Source of the DNA: Flectobacillus major DSM 103
GTDB lineage: Bacteria > Bacteroidota > Bacteroidia > Cytophagales > Spirosomataceae
Length of the DNA stretch: 64,000 nucleotides
Reading direction: 5' to 3'
Assembly: GCF_000427405.1 (NCBI RefSeq)
Contig: NZ_KE386491.1
Coordinates: 975,001 to 1,039,000, forward strand
Shown: positions 17,191-25,471 of the stretch, in pieces
Numbering within the stretch: the first letter of the stretch is position 1
How the letters are laid out: every line of letters begins with the position of its first letter
Translations under genes and position numbers: made by a program
Notes under the pieces: generated by a model
The model's input: only the letters and a program-made list of their open reading frames with translations
Database searches by the model: none
Told to the model about the DNA's origin: nothing

Positions 17191-18129
17191 ATGCTGAAGA
17201 AAGTTAAAACTACAAAACTTTATAAAATTATATTGTATTTCTTGCAAACTACACATTTGCAAAATACTACCGCCACGGTATATCATGTACTTAAAATTTT
17301 GATCCATAAAATTATTCAGTTTGATATAGATGTACGTGCGGCAGCGGTAGCCTATAATTTTACCTTGGCGGTATTTCCAACGCTTATCTTTTTGTTTTCA
17401 TTAATTCCTTATATTCCTGTCGACAACCTCGACGAACGGATTATCAATTTATTATCTGAGGTAATGCCTGCAGGTATTTTTCATGAAGCCAAGGGTACTA
17501 TTGTCGAAATTGTCAGTAAGCCTCGTGGTGGGGTACTTTCACTAGGTTTTTTGTTTGCCTTGTATGCCTCTACCAGTGGCACAATGGCTTTGATGAGGGC
17601 TTTTAACCTAACTTATACTGCACAGGAAAAAAGAGGGTTTATTCAAGCCCGCCTCATAGCCGTAATGATGAATTTTCTGCTAACCTTGGTACTTATCGTA
17701 TCGATTGTGGTATTGATTGTAGGACGGCTGTTGGTAGATGCCCTGTTTGAGGGAGGAATCATTAATCCTGATTTTACTTTTTATATCTTGCAGGTACTTA
17801 CCTACTTGGTTATATTCTCCTTGTTTTTTGTGGTAATTTCTATTGTATATTACTGGGGGCCAGCGATTCACAAAAAATGGAGGTTTGTCAATGTTGGGTC
17901 TATTACAGCGTCTATACTGACCATTGTAATTACCAATGGCTTTTCGTATTACCTATCTAATTTTGCTTCTTACAACCGTCTTTATGGTACAATTGGTACA
18001 TTTATAGCCCTTATGGTATGGCTGTACCTGATTGCTTTAGTACTTATTTTGGGCTTTGAAATCAACGCTAGTATCGACCACGCTGCTAGTATTCCTGAAG
18101 GCTCGGACGATAAGTTTCTGGATACTTGA
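17191..18129 (+). CDS. YihY/virulence factor BrkB family membrane protein
   Basis: A 312-residue integral membrane protein with about six transmembrane helices. Family hallmarks are AAAVAYNFTLAVFPTLIFLFS in the first helix, SKPRGGVLSLGFLFALYASTSG, and SYNRLYGTIGTFIALMVWLY near the end (helices 5-6). The first 45 residues are a basic cytoplasmic tail. Function is uncertain (once called RNase BN in error). A structured sequence downstream probably ends the transcript. Confidence 0.9.
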   Translation: MLKKVKTTKLYKIILYFLQTTHLQNTTATVYHVLKILIHKIIQFDIDVRAAAVAYNFTLAVFPTLIFLFSLIPYIPVDNLDERIINLLSEVMPAGIFHEAKGTIVEIVSKPRGGVLSLGFLFALYASTSGTMALMRAFNLTYTAQEKRGFIQARLIAVMMNFLLTLVLIVSIVVLIVGRLLVDALFEGGIINPDFTFYILQVLTYLVIFSLFFVVISIVYYWGPAIHKKWRFVNVGSITASILTIVITNGFSYYLSNFASYNRLYGTIGTFIALMVWLYLIALVLILGFEINASIDHAASIPEGSDDKFLDT

Positions 18130-18237
18130 AAGAAAACCAACACAACTTTAAATAGCTTTATTAAAGTAGCAAACGTTAGCGAAAAATTAAGACATACAAG
18201 CGATCAACGATTGACCAAACCCTTGCCTAGTAGTGAA

Positions 18238-18270
18238 AAAGCCGCACTTAAATTAAGCACGGCTTTCTGT
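18238..18270 (+). terminator. Terminator-like hairpin downstream of yihY
   Basis: AAAAGCCG...CGGCTTT (18238-18244 and 18260-18266), with further TTAA pairing towards the loop, forms a stem broken by two mismatches. It is followed by a short T-containing stretch and lies 109 bases after the stop codon. Confidence 0.55.
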
Positions 18271-18659
18271 ACCCTAACCCATAAAAATCAATGAAGTATT
18301 CCTACTTTTAAGCATTGATAATTAATTTTCCACTAACATCGTGCCAAAGTTCAAGAAATTGTTTTTTTTCTTCCTCTTTACCCAAACTTTTATAAGAGCC
18401 ATTTACTATTCTTTATCAATAATGACTTTTCTCTTATCAAATGATATTTTAGGGCATGGCCTTGCACAAATATTTCACAAAGTTTTACCGAGTGTTTAAT
18501 GATATTGCCTTATGAAAACCTGTATGAATTCTATCTCTTTTGGGAATTTGTCTAGCAATCAGGATATTTCTAATGCCTAAGATATTATATTTGATTTTAA
18601 CTTAGTTGTTCTACCTCATAGATAACACATAAAATGGCAAACTTAACTATTGAATCGCT
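18271..18659. other. Intergenic stretch before the Sua5/YciO gene
   Basis: About 390 bp of A/T-rich DNA with no open frame of protein-like composition. The only recognisable signal is TATATTTG at 18586-18593, which fits TAnnTTTG and lies 66 bases before the next ATG. It has no well-spaced TTG. Confidence 0.4.
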
Positions 18660-19283
18660 ATGGCAGAGTACATAAAATTATATGAAAAGGGTACTGATAT
18701 AAAACGAATCAACCAAATTGTATCGTGCCTCAAAGAAGGGGGAGTTATTATTTATCCTACCGACACCGTTTATGGGATGGGTTGCGATATTCATAATACA
18801 CGGGCGGTCGAACGCATTTGTCAGATTAAAGGAATTAAACCTAATAAAAATAATTTCTCGTTTATATGTTATGATTTGAGTCATATTGCCGACTATGCAA
18901 GGGTTTCTAATGCGGCCTTTAAGCTCATGAAAAAAGCTTTGCCAGGCCCTTTTACATTTGTATTGGACGGAAACAATAAAGTGCCCAAAGTGTTGGCTCA
19001 AGGTAAAAAAACGGTAGGTGTGAGGATTCCCAACAATGAAATCCCTCGACTGATTGTAAAAGAACTAGGAAACCCTATTATAACAACGTCTATCCGTGAC
19101 GAAGACGATATTATCGAGTACTCTACCGACCCCGAATTGATTTTCGATAAATTTCAACACCTTGTCGATATTGTGGTTGATGGTGGTTTTGGTAACAATG
19201 TGCCTTCTACCATTGTAGACGCTACTACCGATGACTTTGAGATTATCAGACAAGGATTAGGGGAGTTGGAACTGTATTTATAA
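18660..19283 (+). CDS. Sua5/YciO/YrdC family L-threonylcarbamoyladenylate synthase-like protein
   Basis: A 207-residue single-domain protein. [18 protein letters not shown] (about 27-44), [22 protein letters not shown] and [12 protein letters not shown] are the family's conserved blocks. The length and the [13 protein letters not shown] variation are closer to YciO than to TsaC, so it might be a paralogue rather than the enzyme that makes the t6A intermediate. tsaE lies 1.7 kb downstream, but separated by divergent genes. Confidence 0.85.
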   Translation: MAEYIKLYEKGTDIKRINQIVSCLKEGGVIIYPTDTVYGMGCDIHNTRAVERICQIKGIKPNKNNFSFICYDLSHIADYARVSNAAFKLMKKALPGPFTFVLDGNNKVPKVLAQGKKTVGVRIPNNEIPRLIVKELGNPIITTSIRDEDDIIEYSTDPELIFDKFQHLVDIVVDGGFGNNVPSTIVDATTDDFEIIRQGLGELELYL

Positions 19284-19297
19284 AATCATAAACATAC

Positions 19298-19346
19298 AAA
19301 TAGGTCGCTTATTTTATCCTTTGAGGGTTCAATAAGCGACCTATTT
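19298..19346. terminator. Bidirectional terminator between convergent genes
   Basis: AAATAGGTCGCTTATT (19298-19313) pairs perfectly with its complement at 19331-19346. A/T runs on both flanks can serve both the Sua5/YciO gene (plus) and mlaE (minus). Confidence 0.88.
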
Positions 19347-19363
19347 ATTGTTGTGTAATGGTA

Positions 19364-20098
19364 TTATGCTCCAACCAATAATTGAGCTAACAAATAATCG
19401 GCTACCAAAACCGCAATACAGCTATTGGTTACAGCTTTGGTACTTGATTGACCAACCTCTAGTGCACCTCCTCTGGTATAATAACCCTGAAATGCCGAAA
19501 TTGAAGCAATCAGAAAAGCAAATACTACCGATTTAATCATAGCAAAAGGAACGTAACTCGTATTGAAATCGAAACGTAAGCCTTGGATATACTCGGCTGG
19601 AGAAATAGCTCCAGAAAGCCAACCTGCCAAATAACCGCCATAAATAGACAAAAAACCAGCCAAGGCTACTAGCATTGGAAAGGTAATCATAGCCCCAAGA
19701 ATTTTGGGTAATACCAAATAAGAAGTTGAATTAATACCCATTACCTCCAAAGCATCTATCTGTTCAGTGATTTGCATTGTACCCAGTTGAGAGGCAATAT
19801 TAGAACCAACTTTTCCCGCCAATACAATCGACGTAATCGTAGGAGCAAGCTCCAAAATCGTAGAGTCACGTACAATCAAGCTGATAATATAACGTGGTAC
19901 AAATGGGTTCGATAGGTTGGCCGCCGTTTGAACACAAGTAACAGCACCAATAAACGACGAAACAATTGAAACAATGAGCAGGGAATTAATACCAATTTCG
20001 TAGGCTTCCTCAAAAACCAATTCCACATAAACCCTGAATTTTTCAGGATTTTTAAATAAATTCCCCAAGAAAATGAAATATCTACCTATTCTTGTCAC
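19364..20098 (-). CDS. mlaE: MlaE-family ABC transporter permease
   Basis: A 244-residue inner-membrane protein with about five helices. The family core is VSSFIGAVTCVQTAANL, ELAPTITSIVLAGKVGSNIASQLGTM and QIDALEVMGINSTSYLVLPKI. MlaE is the permease of the Mla phospholipid transport system and normally works with the ATPase MlaF and the MCE-domain protein MlaD. Neither partner is adjacent: a terminator and a convergent gene follow, and a divergent SDR gene precedes. They must be encoded elsewhere. Confidence 0.92.
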   Translation of the reverse strand: MTRIGRYFIFLGNLFKNPEKFRVYVELVFEEAYEIGINSLLIVSIVSSFIGAVTCVQTAANLSNPFVPRYIISLIVRDSTILELAPTITSIVLAGKVGSNIASQLGTMQITEQIDALEVMGINSTSYLVLPKILGAMITFPMLVALAGFLSIYGGYLAGWLSGAISPAEYIQGLRFDFNTSYVPFAMIKSVVFAFLIASISAFQGYYTRGGALEVGQSSTKAVTNSCIAVLVADYLLAQLLVGA

Positions 20099-20234
20099 TT
20101 CGTTTTCAGTTAAGAGTTATAAGTTAGTAACTTCGTTGCCGATTTATCAAAGAGCCTAATAAGCCCTAAATTGATGATTCGAGTTCAAAGATAACAAACC
20201 AAACAAGAATAAACGTAACCGTTGATATAAACAA

Positions 20235-20915
20235 ATGAAGAAAACCATTGTAGTTACAGGTGGAACCAAAGGAATTGGAAGGGCGATTGTAGAGAAATTT
20301 GCTCGTGAGCAATATCAAGTATTCACTTGTGCTCGTTCGGAAGACCCTACGCTTGCAGCATTAGAAAATGTTATTTTTTTTCGAGCTGATTTATCAAAAA
20401 AACAGGAAGTTTTGGCTTTTGCCGACTTGGTAAAACAGCAAGCTCCTCGGATAGATATATTAGTTAATAATACAGGTTTTTTTATTCCGGGGCAAATCCA
20501 CAATGAAAATGATGGCACACTTGAAGCCATGATTGAAACCAATGTGTATAGTGCCTATTATTTAACAAGGGCTTTTGTGGGCGATATGATTACTGCCAAA
20601 GCAGGGCATATCTTTAATATTTGTTCGACCGCCAGTATTACGGCTTATACCAATGGGGGCTCGTACTGTATTTCTAAATTCGCGTTGTTAGGTATGAGCA
20701 AGGTACTCCGAGAAGAACTAAAACCGCATTTGGTACGTGTAACTAGTATTTTGCCTGGTGCTACCTATACCAATTCTTGGGCTGGTGTCGATTTGCCTAT
20801 CGAGCGTTTTATGCGTTCTGAGGATGTAGCCGAGGTGATATGGACGGCTTACCAAATGCCTGCATCAACTGTTTTGGAAGAAATTTTGTTACGTCCACAG
20901 CTAGGTGATATTTAA
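20235..20915 (+). CDS. Short-chain dehydrogenase/reductase (SDR)
   Basis: A 226-residue classical SDR. The cofactor motif TGGTKGIG is at residues 8-15, NNTG at 78-81 (usually NNAG), and the catalytic Ser131 and Tyr144-x-x-x-Lys148 are all present. The Arg/Ser pair after the second beta strand (CARSED) suggests NADPH preference (inference). The substrate is unknown; relatives are often labelled 3-ketoacyl-ACP reductase-like. It is transcribed divergently from mlaE. Confidence 0.9.
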   Translation: MKKTIVVTGGTKGIGRAIVEKFAREQYQVFTCARSEDPTLAALENVIFFRADLSKKQEVLAFADLVKQQAPRIDILVNNTGFFIPGQIHNENDGTLEAMIETNVYSAYYLTRAFVGDMITAKAGHIFNICSTASITAYTNGGSYCISKFALLGMSKVLREELKPHLVRVTSILPGATYTNSWAGVDLPIERFMRSEDVAEVIWTAYQMPASTVLEEILLRPQLGDI

Positions 20916-21020
20916 TAGATAGAAAAATATCCATTGTCAGCAGATATGTGTCAAAGGAATTATTGATAGAAGTACCCCAATACATATCTTTTTACTGTAG
21001 AAAATTATTAAATTACCAAA

Positions 21021-21455
21021 ATGAATACACAACAAATAGCGTATTATTCGCTCGATGAACTACCTGTTGTAGCCAAACAAATCATTGAATTTGGAAAGGA
21101 ATATCCTATTTGGCTTTTTGAGGGTTCGATGGGGGCAGGCAAAACTACTTTGATTAAGGCTTTGTGTCGACACTGGCAGGTAAGCAACCACGTTCAAAGC
21201 CCCACATTTTCGATTGTGAATGAATATATTACACAAGAAGACAAGACTATTTATCATTTTGATTTTTATAGAATCAAGCATGAAGTAGAGGCTATGGATA
21301 TGGGTGTCGAAGAATATTTTGATTCGGGCAACTACTGCTTGGTAGAATGGCCTTCCAAGATTTCTAATTTATTGCCTCTCAGCTACCTCGAAGTCAATAT
21401 TGTGGTAGAAGCAGACGGGAAAAGAGTAATAACATTGCAAAAAACTCAGGAATAA
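21021..21455 (+). CDS. tsaE: tRNA threonylcarbamoyladenosine biosynthesis ATPase TsaE
   Basis: A 144-residue P-loop protein: Walker A GSMGAGKTT at residues 35-43, then QSPTFSIVNEY, IYHFDFYRI and CLVEWPSKI, all diagnostic for TsaE. It drives the TsaBD complex in making t6A37 of ANN-decoding tRNAs. The start overlaps no other gene. Alanine dehydrogenase follows after 80 bp on the same strand. Confidence 0.95.
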   Translation: MNTQQIAYYSLDELPVVAKQIIEFGKEYPIWLFEGSMGAGKTTLIKALCRHWQVSNHVQSPTFSIVNEYITQEDKTIYHFDFYRIKHEVEAMDMGVEEYFDSGNYCLVEWPSKISNLLPLSYLEVNIVVEADGKRVITLQKTQE

Positions 21456-21535
21456 TACAATCCAATAAATTGTTGTGACAAAGACCGAGGCGTTTTCGTA
21501 TTAAAGTAAACCATTTATTGTATTGAATAAAAGAA

Positions 21536-22774
21536 ATGGCAAAACAATCAGGATTTAAAGAAATACTAGCACAGTCGGGGCTAACGCAGTCGTCATTGAT
21601 GCCTCAAGAAGCATTGGTATGGACCAAGCAAAATGCAAAAAGCTTGTATATTGGTTTACCCAAAGAAATAACAATGCAAGAAAAACGCATCTCTTTAACC
21701 CCCGATGCTGTGTCGCTATTGGTAAGAAATGGGCATCAAGTTTTGCTTGAAACAGGGGCAGGAGAAGGGGCAAAATTTACCGATGCCCAATACTCTGAAG
21801 CTGGGGCTCAGATTGCCTATTCAAAAGAGGAACTTTTCAAGGCCGCCGATTTGATTGTAAAAATACAACCTCTTACCGACGAAGAACTCGAATACCTAAA
21901 ACATGGTTCTACTTTGGTATCGGCTCTGAATATGCAAAAAGCTACCAAAGAGTATTTTGAAAAACTGAATCGTAAAAAAATTACGGGCTTAGGTTACGAA
22001 TATATCGAAGACAATGTGGGTGGTTTGCCATTAATCAGGGCGATGTCCGAAATTGCAGGTAGTACCGTCATGCTGATTGCTGCCGAATGCCTGAGTAGTG
22101 CCAACAACGGTATGGGGGTAATATTGGGAGGTGTAACGGGTGTACCACCTACCAAAGTCGTGATTTTGGGAGCAGGTACGGTGTCTGAATATGCCGCACG
22201 TACAGCTATAGGCTTAGGGGCTGATGTAAAAGTATTTGATAAGGATATTTATAAGCTTCAACGCCTCAAATACCTCATTGGTCAAAATTTATATACCTGT
22301 ATTATCGACTCTCATGTATTGCCCGAGGCTATTGCCCAAGCCGATGTTGTGATTGGGGCTTTGCGTGCTGCCGATGGCTTTACGCCTTGTATTGTTACTG
22401 AAGAAATGGTTTCGAGAATGAAAGCCGACTCGGTGCTAATAGATGTGTGTATTGACCAAGGGGGGTGTTTTGAAACTTCCGAAATGACCACTTTGGCACA
22501 GCCTATTTATCGCAAATACGATGTTATTCATTATTGTGTACCCAATATCCCGTCGAGGGTAGCTCATACGGCCACTCAGGCACTGAGCAATATTTTTACT
22601 TCATTTTTGTTGAAAACAGGCAAAACAGGAGGAATCGAAGAAGCTATTTTTGCGAACAAAGCTTTTATGAAAGGTGTTTATTGTTATAAAGGTAGCTTGA
22701 CCAATGCCCAAATCGCTAAAAAGCTAGGTTTAGCCTATAAAGATTTAAGCTTATTGGCCGCAGCCAGAATGTAA
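21536..22774 (+). CDS. ald: Alanine dehydrogenase (AlaDH/PNT family)
   Basis: A 412-residue cytoplasmic enzyme with the N-terminal AlaDH/PNT domain (GLPKEITMQEKRISLTPDAV) and the Rossmann NAD-binding half (KVVILGAGTVSEYAARTAIG near 205-224). It carries about 35 extra N-terminal residues typical of Bacteroidota homologues. It interconverts L-alanine with pyruvate and ammonia using NAD. The family also includes the transhydrogenase alpha subunit, but no membrane part or beta subunit is nearby, so alanine dehydrogenase is preferred. Confidence 0.85.
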   Translation: MAKQSGFKEILAQSGLTQSSLMPQEALVWTKQNAKSLYIGLPKEITMQEKRISLTPDAVSLLVRNGHQVLLETGAGEGAKFTDAQYSEAGAQIAYSKEELFKAADLIVKIQPLTDEELEYLKHGSTLVSALNMQKATKEYFEKLNRKKITGLGYEYIEDNVGGLPLIRAMSEIAGSTVMLIAAECLSSANNGMGVILGGVTGVPPTKVVILGAGTVSEYAARTAIGLGADVKVFDKDIYKLQRLKYLIGQNLYTCIIDSHVLPEAIAQADVVIGALRAADGFTPCIVTEEMVSRMKADSVLIDVCIDQGGCFETSEMTTLAQPIYRKYDVIHYCVPNIPSRVAHTATQALSNIFTSFLLKTGKTGGIEEAIFANKAFMKGVYCYKGSLTNAQIAKKLGLAYKDLSLLAAARM

Positions 22775-22824
22775 AAAAGGTACATTTTGTTTCAAGCAAG
22801 TTATTTATTAATATTAAAATTATC

Positions 22825-23226
22825 ATGATTGAAGACTATCAAGCCATATCCAATGCTCCTAATTCTCCTGAATTGAATGGAAAATACTTGGGCATTATTT
22901 CTTCCGACTTTGCGTTGGTAGCTGAGTTTATCAAAGAGGCATCGTATCAAATCAGAACGAGAGGTTTTTCTAAATATCCTATTTTTGCGGTATCCCAAAA
23001 TCCTGTACCAGTAGGGCAAAAGCTTATTGGTATTCAAGAACTCAATGCCAATACATGGAATTACCACGCTACCGTTATGGAAGAGTTTGTACAAAGAGGT
23101 ATTATTGCCGAAGAGAATGTTGAGGTTTTTAAAACAAGTTATAAAGACCCCGACGAGTTTTGTTGCTTATTTGTGTTTGACAACGACTTTGCTAGTTTTA
23201 TTTATATTCCTTATCCAGAAGACTAG
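22825..23226 (+). CDS. Conserved hypothetical protein
   Basis: A 133-residue soluble protein without signal peptide or membrane segment, 50 bp behind alanine dehydrogenase and probably in its transcript. Composition and codon use match its neighbours. Visible features are an N-terminal YQAISNAPNSPELNGKYLGI segment, a basic helical stretch (EASYQIRTRGFSKYPIF) and an acidic, aromatic C-terminus (FDNDFASFIYIPYPED). No family with a known activity was recognised. A perfect inverted repeat follows the gene. Confidence 0.7.
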   Translation: MIEDYQAISNAPNSPELNGKYLGIISSDFALVAEFIKEASYQIRTRGFSKYPIFAVSQNPVPVGQKLIGIQELNANTWNYHATVMEEFVQRGIIAEENVEVFKTSYKDPDEFCCLFVFDNDFASFIYIPYPED

Positions 23227-23240
23227 AAGATGACAAGTAT

Positions 23241-23277
23241 TTGAAAATCAATGATTTGGTATTTAATTGATTTTCAA
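23241..23277 (+). terminator. Hairpin after the conserved hypothetical gene
   Basis: TTGAAAATCAAT (23241-23252) pairs perfectly with ATTGATTTTCAA (23266-23277), starting 15 bases after the stop codon. The stem is A/T rich and lacks a clean T run, so termination is plausible but not certain. Confidence 0.5.
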
Positions 23278-23396
23278 CTTTGGGTCATTTGCTTGCAGGT
23301 TTGCTCAGCTCTTTTAGGTTGATAAATACTGTAGGGCTTATTATCAGATATTTAATAAAGTGACTCGCTAACTTAACCACTAATTTAATGTGAGCA

Positions 23397-23987
23397 ATGG
23401 TCGTAAATTCCCAAAAAATAGAAACAGTGAAGGAGGCAATCTTCAAGCTAGCCAATTTTTCGTCAGAAGAATGGGAGTTTTATCGTGGCCATATCCAAGA
23501 AGTACATTTTAAGAAAAAAGAGTTTTTGACCGAAATTGGGCAGGTAGAAACCAGTACGTATTTTATTATTGAAGGTGCTGTAAAGTATATTTCATTCAAA
23601 GAAGATAAAGAAATTTGTGTCGATTTGGGTTTTAGAGGCAATTTTGTAAGCTCCTTTTCATCGTGTTTGTCACAAACTCCTTCTAGTATAGGTATTCAGG
23701 CTGTTACAAAGGTTACAGCAATGCGTTTGCATTATCAACCTGTTTTGGAGTTGCTGGAGCGTTCTAAAAATGCCGAGCGGTTTCATCGACGTATTGCTGA
23801 AGGATTGTATATCCGAGAAACCAAACGCACTTATAGCTTGATTTCGCAAAGTGCCGAAGAGCGTTATCTTAATTTGATAACCTACCAACCCGATGCCCTC
23901 AGGCTGATTCCTGTCAAAGATTTGGCTTCTTTTCTGGGGATTCACCCCGATAGCCTTAGCCGTATTCGGAATAATATTAAAGCTTAA
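23397..23987 (+). CDS. Crp/Fnr-family transcriptional regulator
   Basis: A 196-residue protein: cNMP-binding-like barrel at about 20-120 (FLTEIGQVETSTYFIIEGAV) and C-terminal helix-turn-helix at about 165-192 (LIPVKDLASFLGIHPDSLSRIRNNI). The ligand-binding arginine of Crp is not evident and there is no Fe-S motif. It stands directly before the small Cys-containing membrane protein, desaturase and small membrane protein genes and is a good candidate to regulate them, although a terminator hairpin lies between. Confidence 0.87.
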   Translation: MVVNSQKIETVKEAIFKLANFSSEEWEFYRGHIQEVHFKKKEFLTEIGQVETSTYFIIEGAVKYISFKEDKEICVDLGFRGNFVSSFSSCLSQTPSSIGIQAVTKVTAMRLHYQPVLELLERSKNAERFHRRIAEGLYIRETKRTYSLISQSAEERYLNLITYQPDALRLIPVKDLASFLGIHPDSLSRIRNNIKA

Positions 23988-24027
23988 AAAAAGCCTTGAG
24001 ATAAAATATTTTGTGTCAAGGCTTTTT
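23986..24027 (+). terminator. Rho-independent terminator after Crp-like gene
   Basis: AAAAAGCCTTGA (23988-23999) pairs with TCAAGGCTTTTT (24016-24027), with a T run at the end. It overlaps the last base of the stop codon. Confidence 0.85.
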
Positions 24028-24099
24028 CCGAATGTTATTAAATGAAAATATGTTCATATATTTGTTGATATAAAAAATCAACTTAATCGTTATAACAAA

Positions 24100-24327
24100 A
24101 TGGATTTACAAAACTGGACTATTATGCGTTTTATTCGTTTGGCAGTAGGCGTATGGGCTTTGGCAAATGGGGTAATACAAAAAGATTTTTTGTTATTAGG
24201 ACTAAGTGCCGTAGTGTTGTTTCAGGCTATTACCAATACAGGTTGTGGGGGAGCTTGTGCTGTTCCGATAAAAAAAAAGCAGGAAAATAAACCGCAAGAT
24301 ACCGTAGCGTTTGAAGAAGTAAAGTAA
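24100..24327 (+). CDS. Small membrane protein with C-terminal Cys motif (DUF2892-like)
   Basis: 75 residues: a hydrophobic region with one or two helices (MRFIRLAVGVWALANG and DFLLLGLSAVVLFQAI), then TNTGCGGACAVP, then a charged tail. This resembles the small YgaP-type DUF2892 membrane domain found with rhodanese proteins, but the CGGAC motif is distinctive. Cys residues facing the membrane surface could bind a metal or sulfur species (inference). Its TAA stop shares a base with the ATG of the desaturase gene (TAATG at 24325-24329), so the two are translationally coupled. Confidence 0.75.
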   Translation: MDLQNWTIMRFIRLAVGVWALANGVIQKDFLLLGLSAVVLFQAITNTGCGGACAVPIKKKQENKPQDTVAFEEVK

Positions 24328-25205
24328 TGAAATATCTAGAAACCTTTTTGAATGGTTTTGTGGGCTACTTTTATTATTTGCTCGATGAAATCACGCATCC
24401 CTCATGGCATAATTATTTTTATGGCTTGTTGTCTATATCGCTATTCTTTTTTGGACTGGAAGTGCTTATTCCTTGGCGAAAAAAACAGGCTATTATTAGG
24501 AAAGGCTTTTGGCAAGATGCTTTTTATATGTTCTTTAATTTCTTCCTCTTTTCATTGATTGGTTACAATGCTATTGCTAATGTATTGGTAGAAGCTTTTA
24601 AGGATTTATTAGGTGCATGGGGTGTCAGCAACTTGGTAGCTATCCAAATAGCCTCGTGGTCGATTATGGCTCAGTTGCTAACGCTGTTTGTTGTGCGTGA
24701 TTTTGTTCAGTGGAATGTACATCGGCTTTTGCATCGTGTGCCGTGGTTGTGGGAGGTTCATAAACTACATCATTCGGTTACTCAGATGGGTTTTGCAGCT
24801 CATTTACGGTATCATTTTATGGAAACAATCGTGTATCGTTTTTTTGAATATTTGCCTTTAGCTATGATAGGTTTTGGGATTCAAGATTTTTATATGGTAC
24901 ATATTTTTACATTGGCTATTGGACATTTTAATCATTCCAATATTCGGATACCTTTGGGGCCGTTAAAATACATTTTCAATAATCCTCAAATGCACCTCTG
25001 GCATCATGCCAAATATATTCCTAATCAAATGGGTATCAACTTTGGGATAACCTTGAGTATCTGGGATTATCTTTTCGGAACGGCCTATACTCCCAACGAG
25101 GAGGCTAATATTCCGCTTGGTTTTGAGCAGGTAGAAATGTTTCCAGAAGGCTTTGTTGACCAACAGTTATTTCCATTTAAAACAGCACAAAAAACAAATG
25201 AATAG
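24327..25205 (+). CDS. Sterol desaturase/fatty acid hydroxylase superfamily membrane enzyme
   Basis: A 292-residue protein with about four to five membrane helices and the di-iron histidine boxes of the superfamily: HRLLH (132-136), HKLHH (145-149), HFNH (200-203) and HLWHH (223-227). Bacterial members hydroxylate or desaturate lipids or carotenoids; the substrate is not predictable here. The start overlaps the preceding stop (TAATG) and the end overlaps the next gene by 8 bases, so it is the middle gene of a tightly packed trio. Confidence 0.9.
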   Translation: MKYLETFLNGFVGYFYYLLDEITHPSWHNYFYGLLSISLFFFGLEVLIPWRKKQAIIRKGFWQDAFYMFFNFFLFSLIGYNAIANVLVEAFKDLLGAWGVSNLVAIQIASWSIMAQLLTLFVVRDFVQWNVHRLLHRVPWLWEVHKLHHSVTQMGFAAHLRYHFMETIVYRFFEYLPLAMIGFGIQDFYMVHIFTLAIGHFNHSNIRIPLGPLKYIFNNPQMHLWHHAKYIPNQMGINFGITLSIWDYLFGTAYTPNEEANIPLGFEQVEMFPEGFVDQQLFPFKTAQKTNE

Positions 25206-25431
25206 CATCTTGTCTGTCCGAATGGCTCTAATCGTGAGCCTTACTTTGGGGTTAGCTCCTTTTCGTCCAGAGCCACATATTTGGGGAAAATTGCGTTGGA
25301 TTGCAGGGGGGGCTGTTGGTATGCAAGCCGTAGATTGGTGTGATTTTGTACTGCACGGAACACCTTGGGCGGTATTGGTATTTTTGTTGTTGAAACAATG
25401 GCGTTTAAAAAGTAAAAAACCCAGTTTGTAG
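25198..25431 (+). CDS. Small membrane protein, function unknown
   Basis: 77 residues beginning at ATG 25198, which lies inside the end of the desaturase gene (8-base overlap in another frame). An earlier in-frame ATG at 25153 would add 15 residues but sits deeper in the upstream gene. Two hydrophobic segments flank the conserved-looking PEPHIWGKLRWIAGGAVGMQ and DWCDFVLHG stretch. Similar tiny proteins are sometimes labelled RND transporter without evidence. The stop codon lies inside the stem of the following terminator. Confidence 0.75.
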   Translation: MNSILSVRMALIVSLTLGLAPFRPEPHIWGKLRWIAGGAVGMQAVDWCDFVLHGTPWAVLVFLLLKQWRLKSKKPSL

Positions 25432-25458
25432 AACACATTTTTCTACAAACTGGGTTTT
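25416..25458. terminator. Bidirectional terminator between convergent genes
   Basis: AAAACCCAGTTTGTAGAA (25416-25433) pairs perfectly with its complement at 25441-25458 around a 7-base loop. It serves the desaturase operon (plus) and the M14 peptidase gene (minus, stop at 25472). Confidence 0.9.
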
Positions 25459-25471
25459 GGGGCAAATCAAT

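Noticed and set aside
24100-24327. Rhodanese or other named sulfur enzyme
   Set aside because: There is no rhodanese active-site loop; only the small membrane segment and a Cys motif are present.
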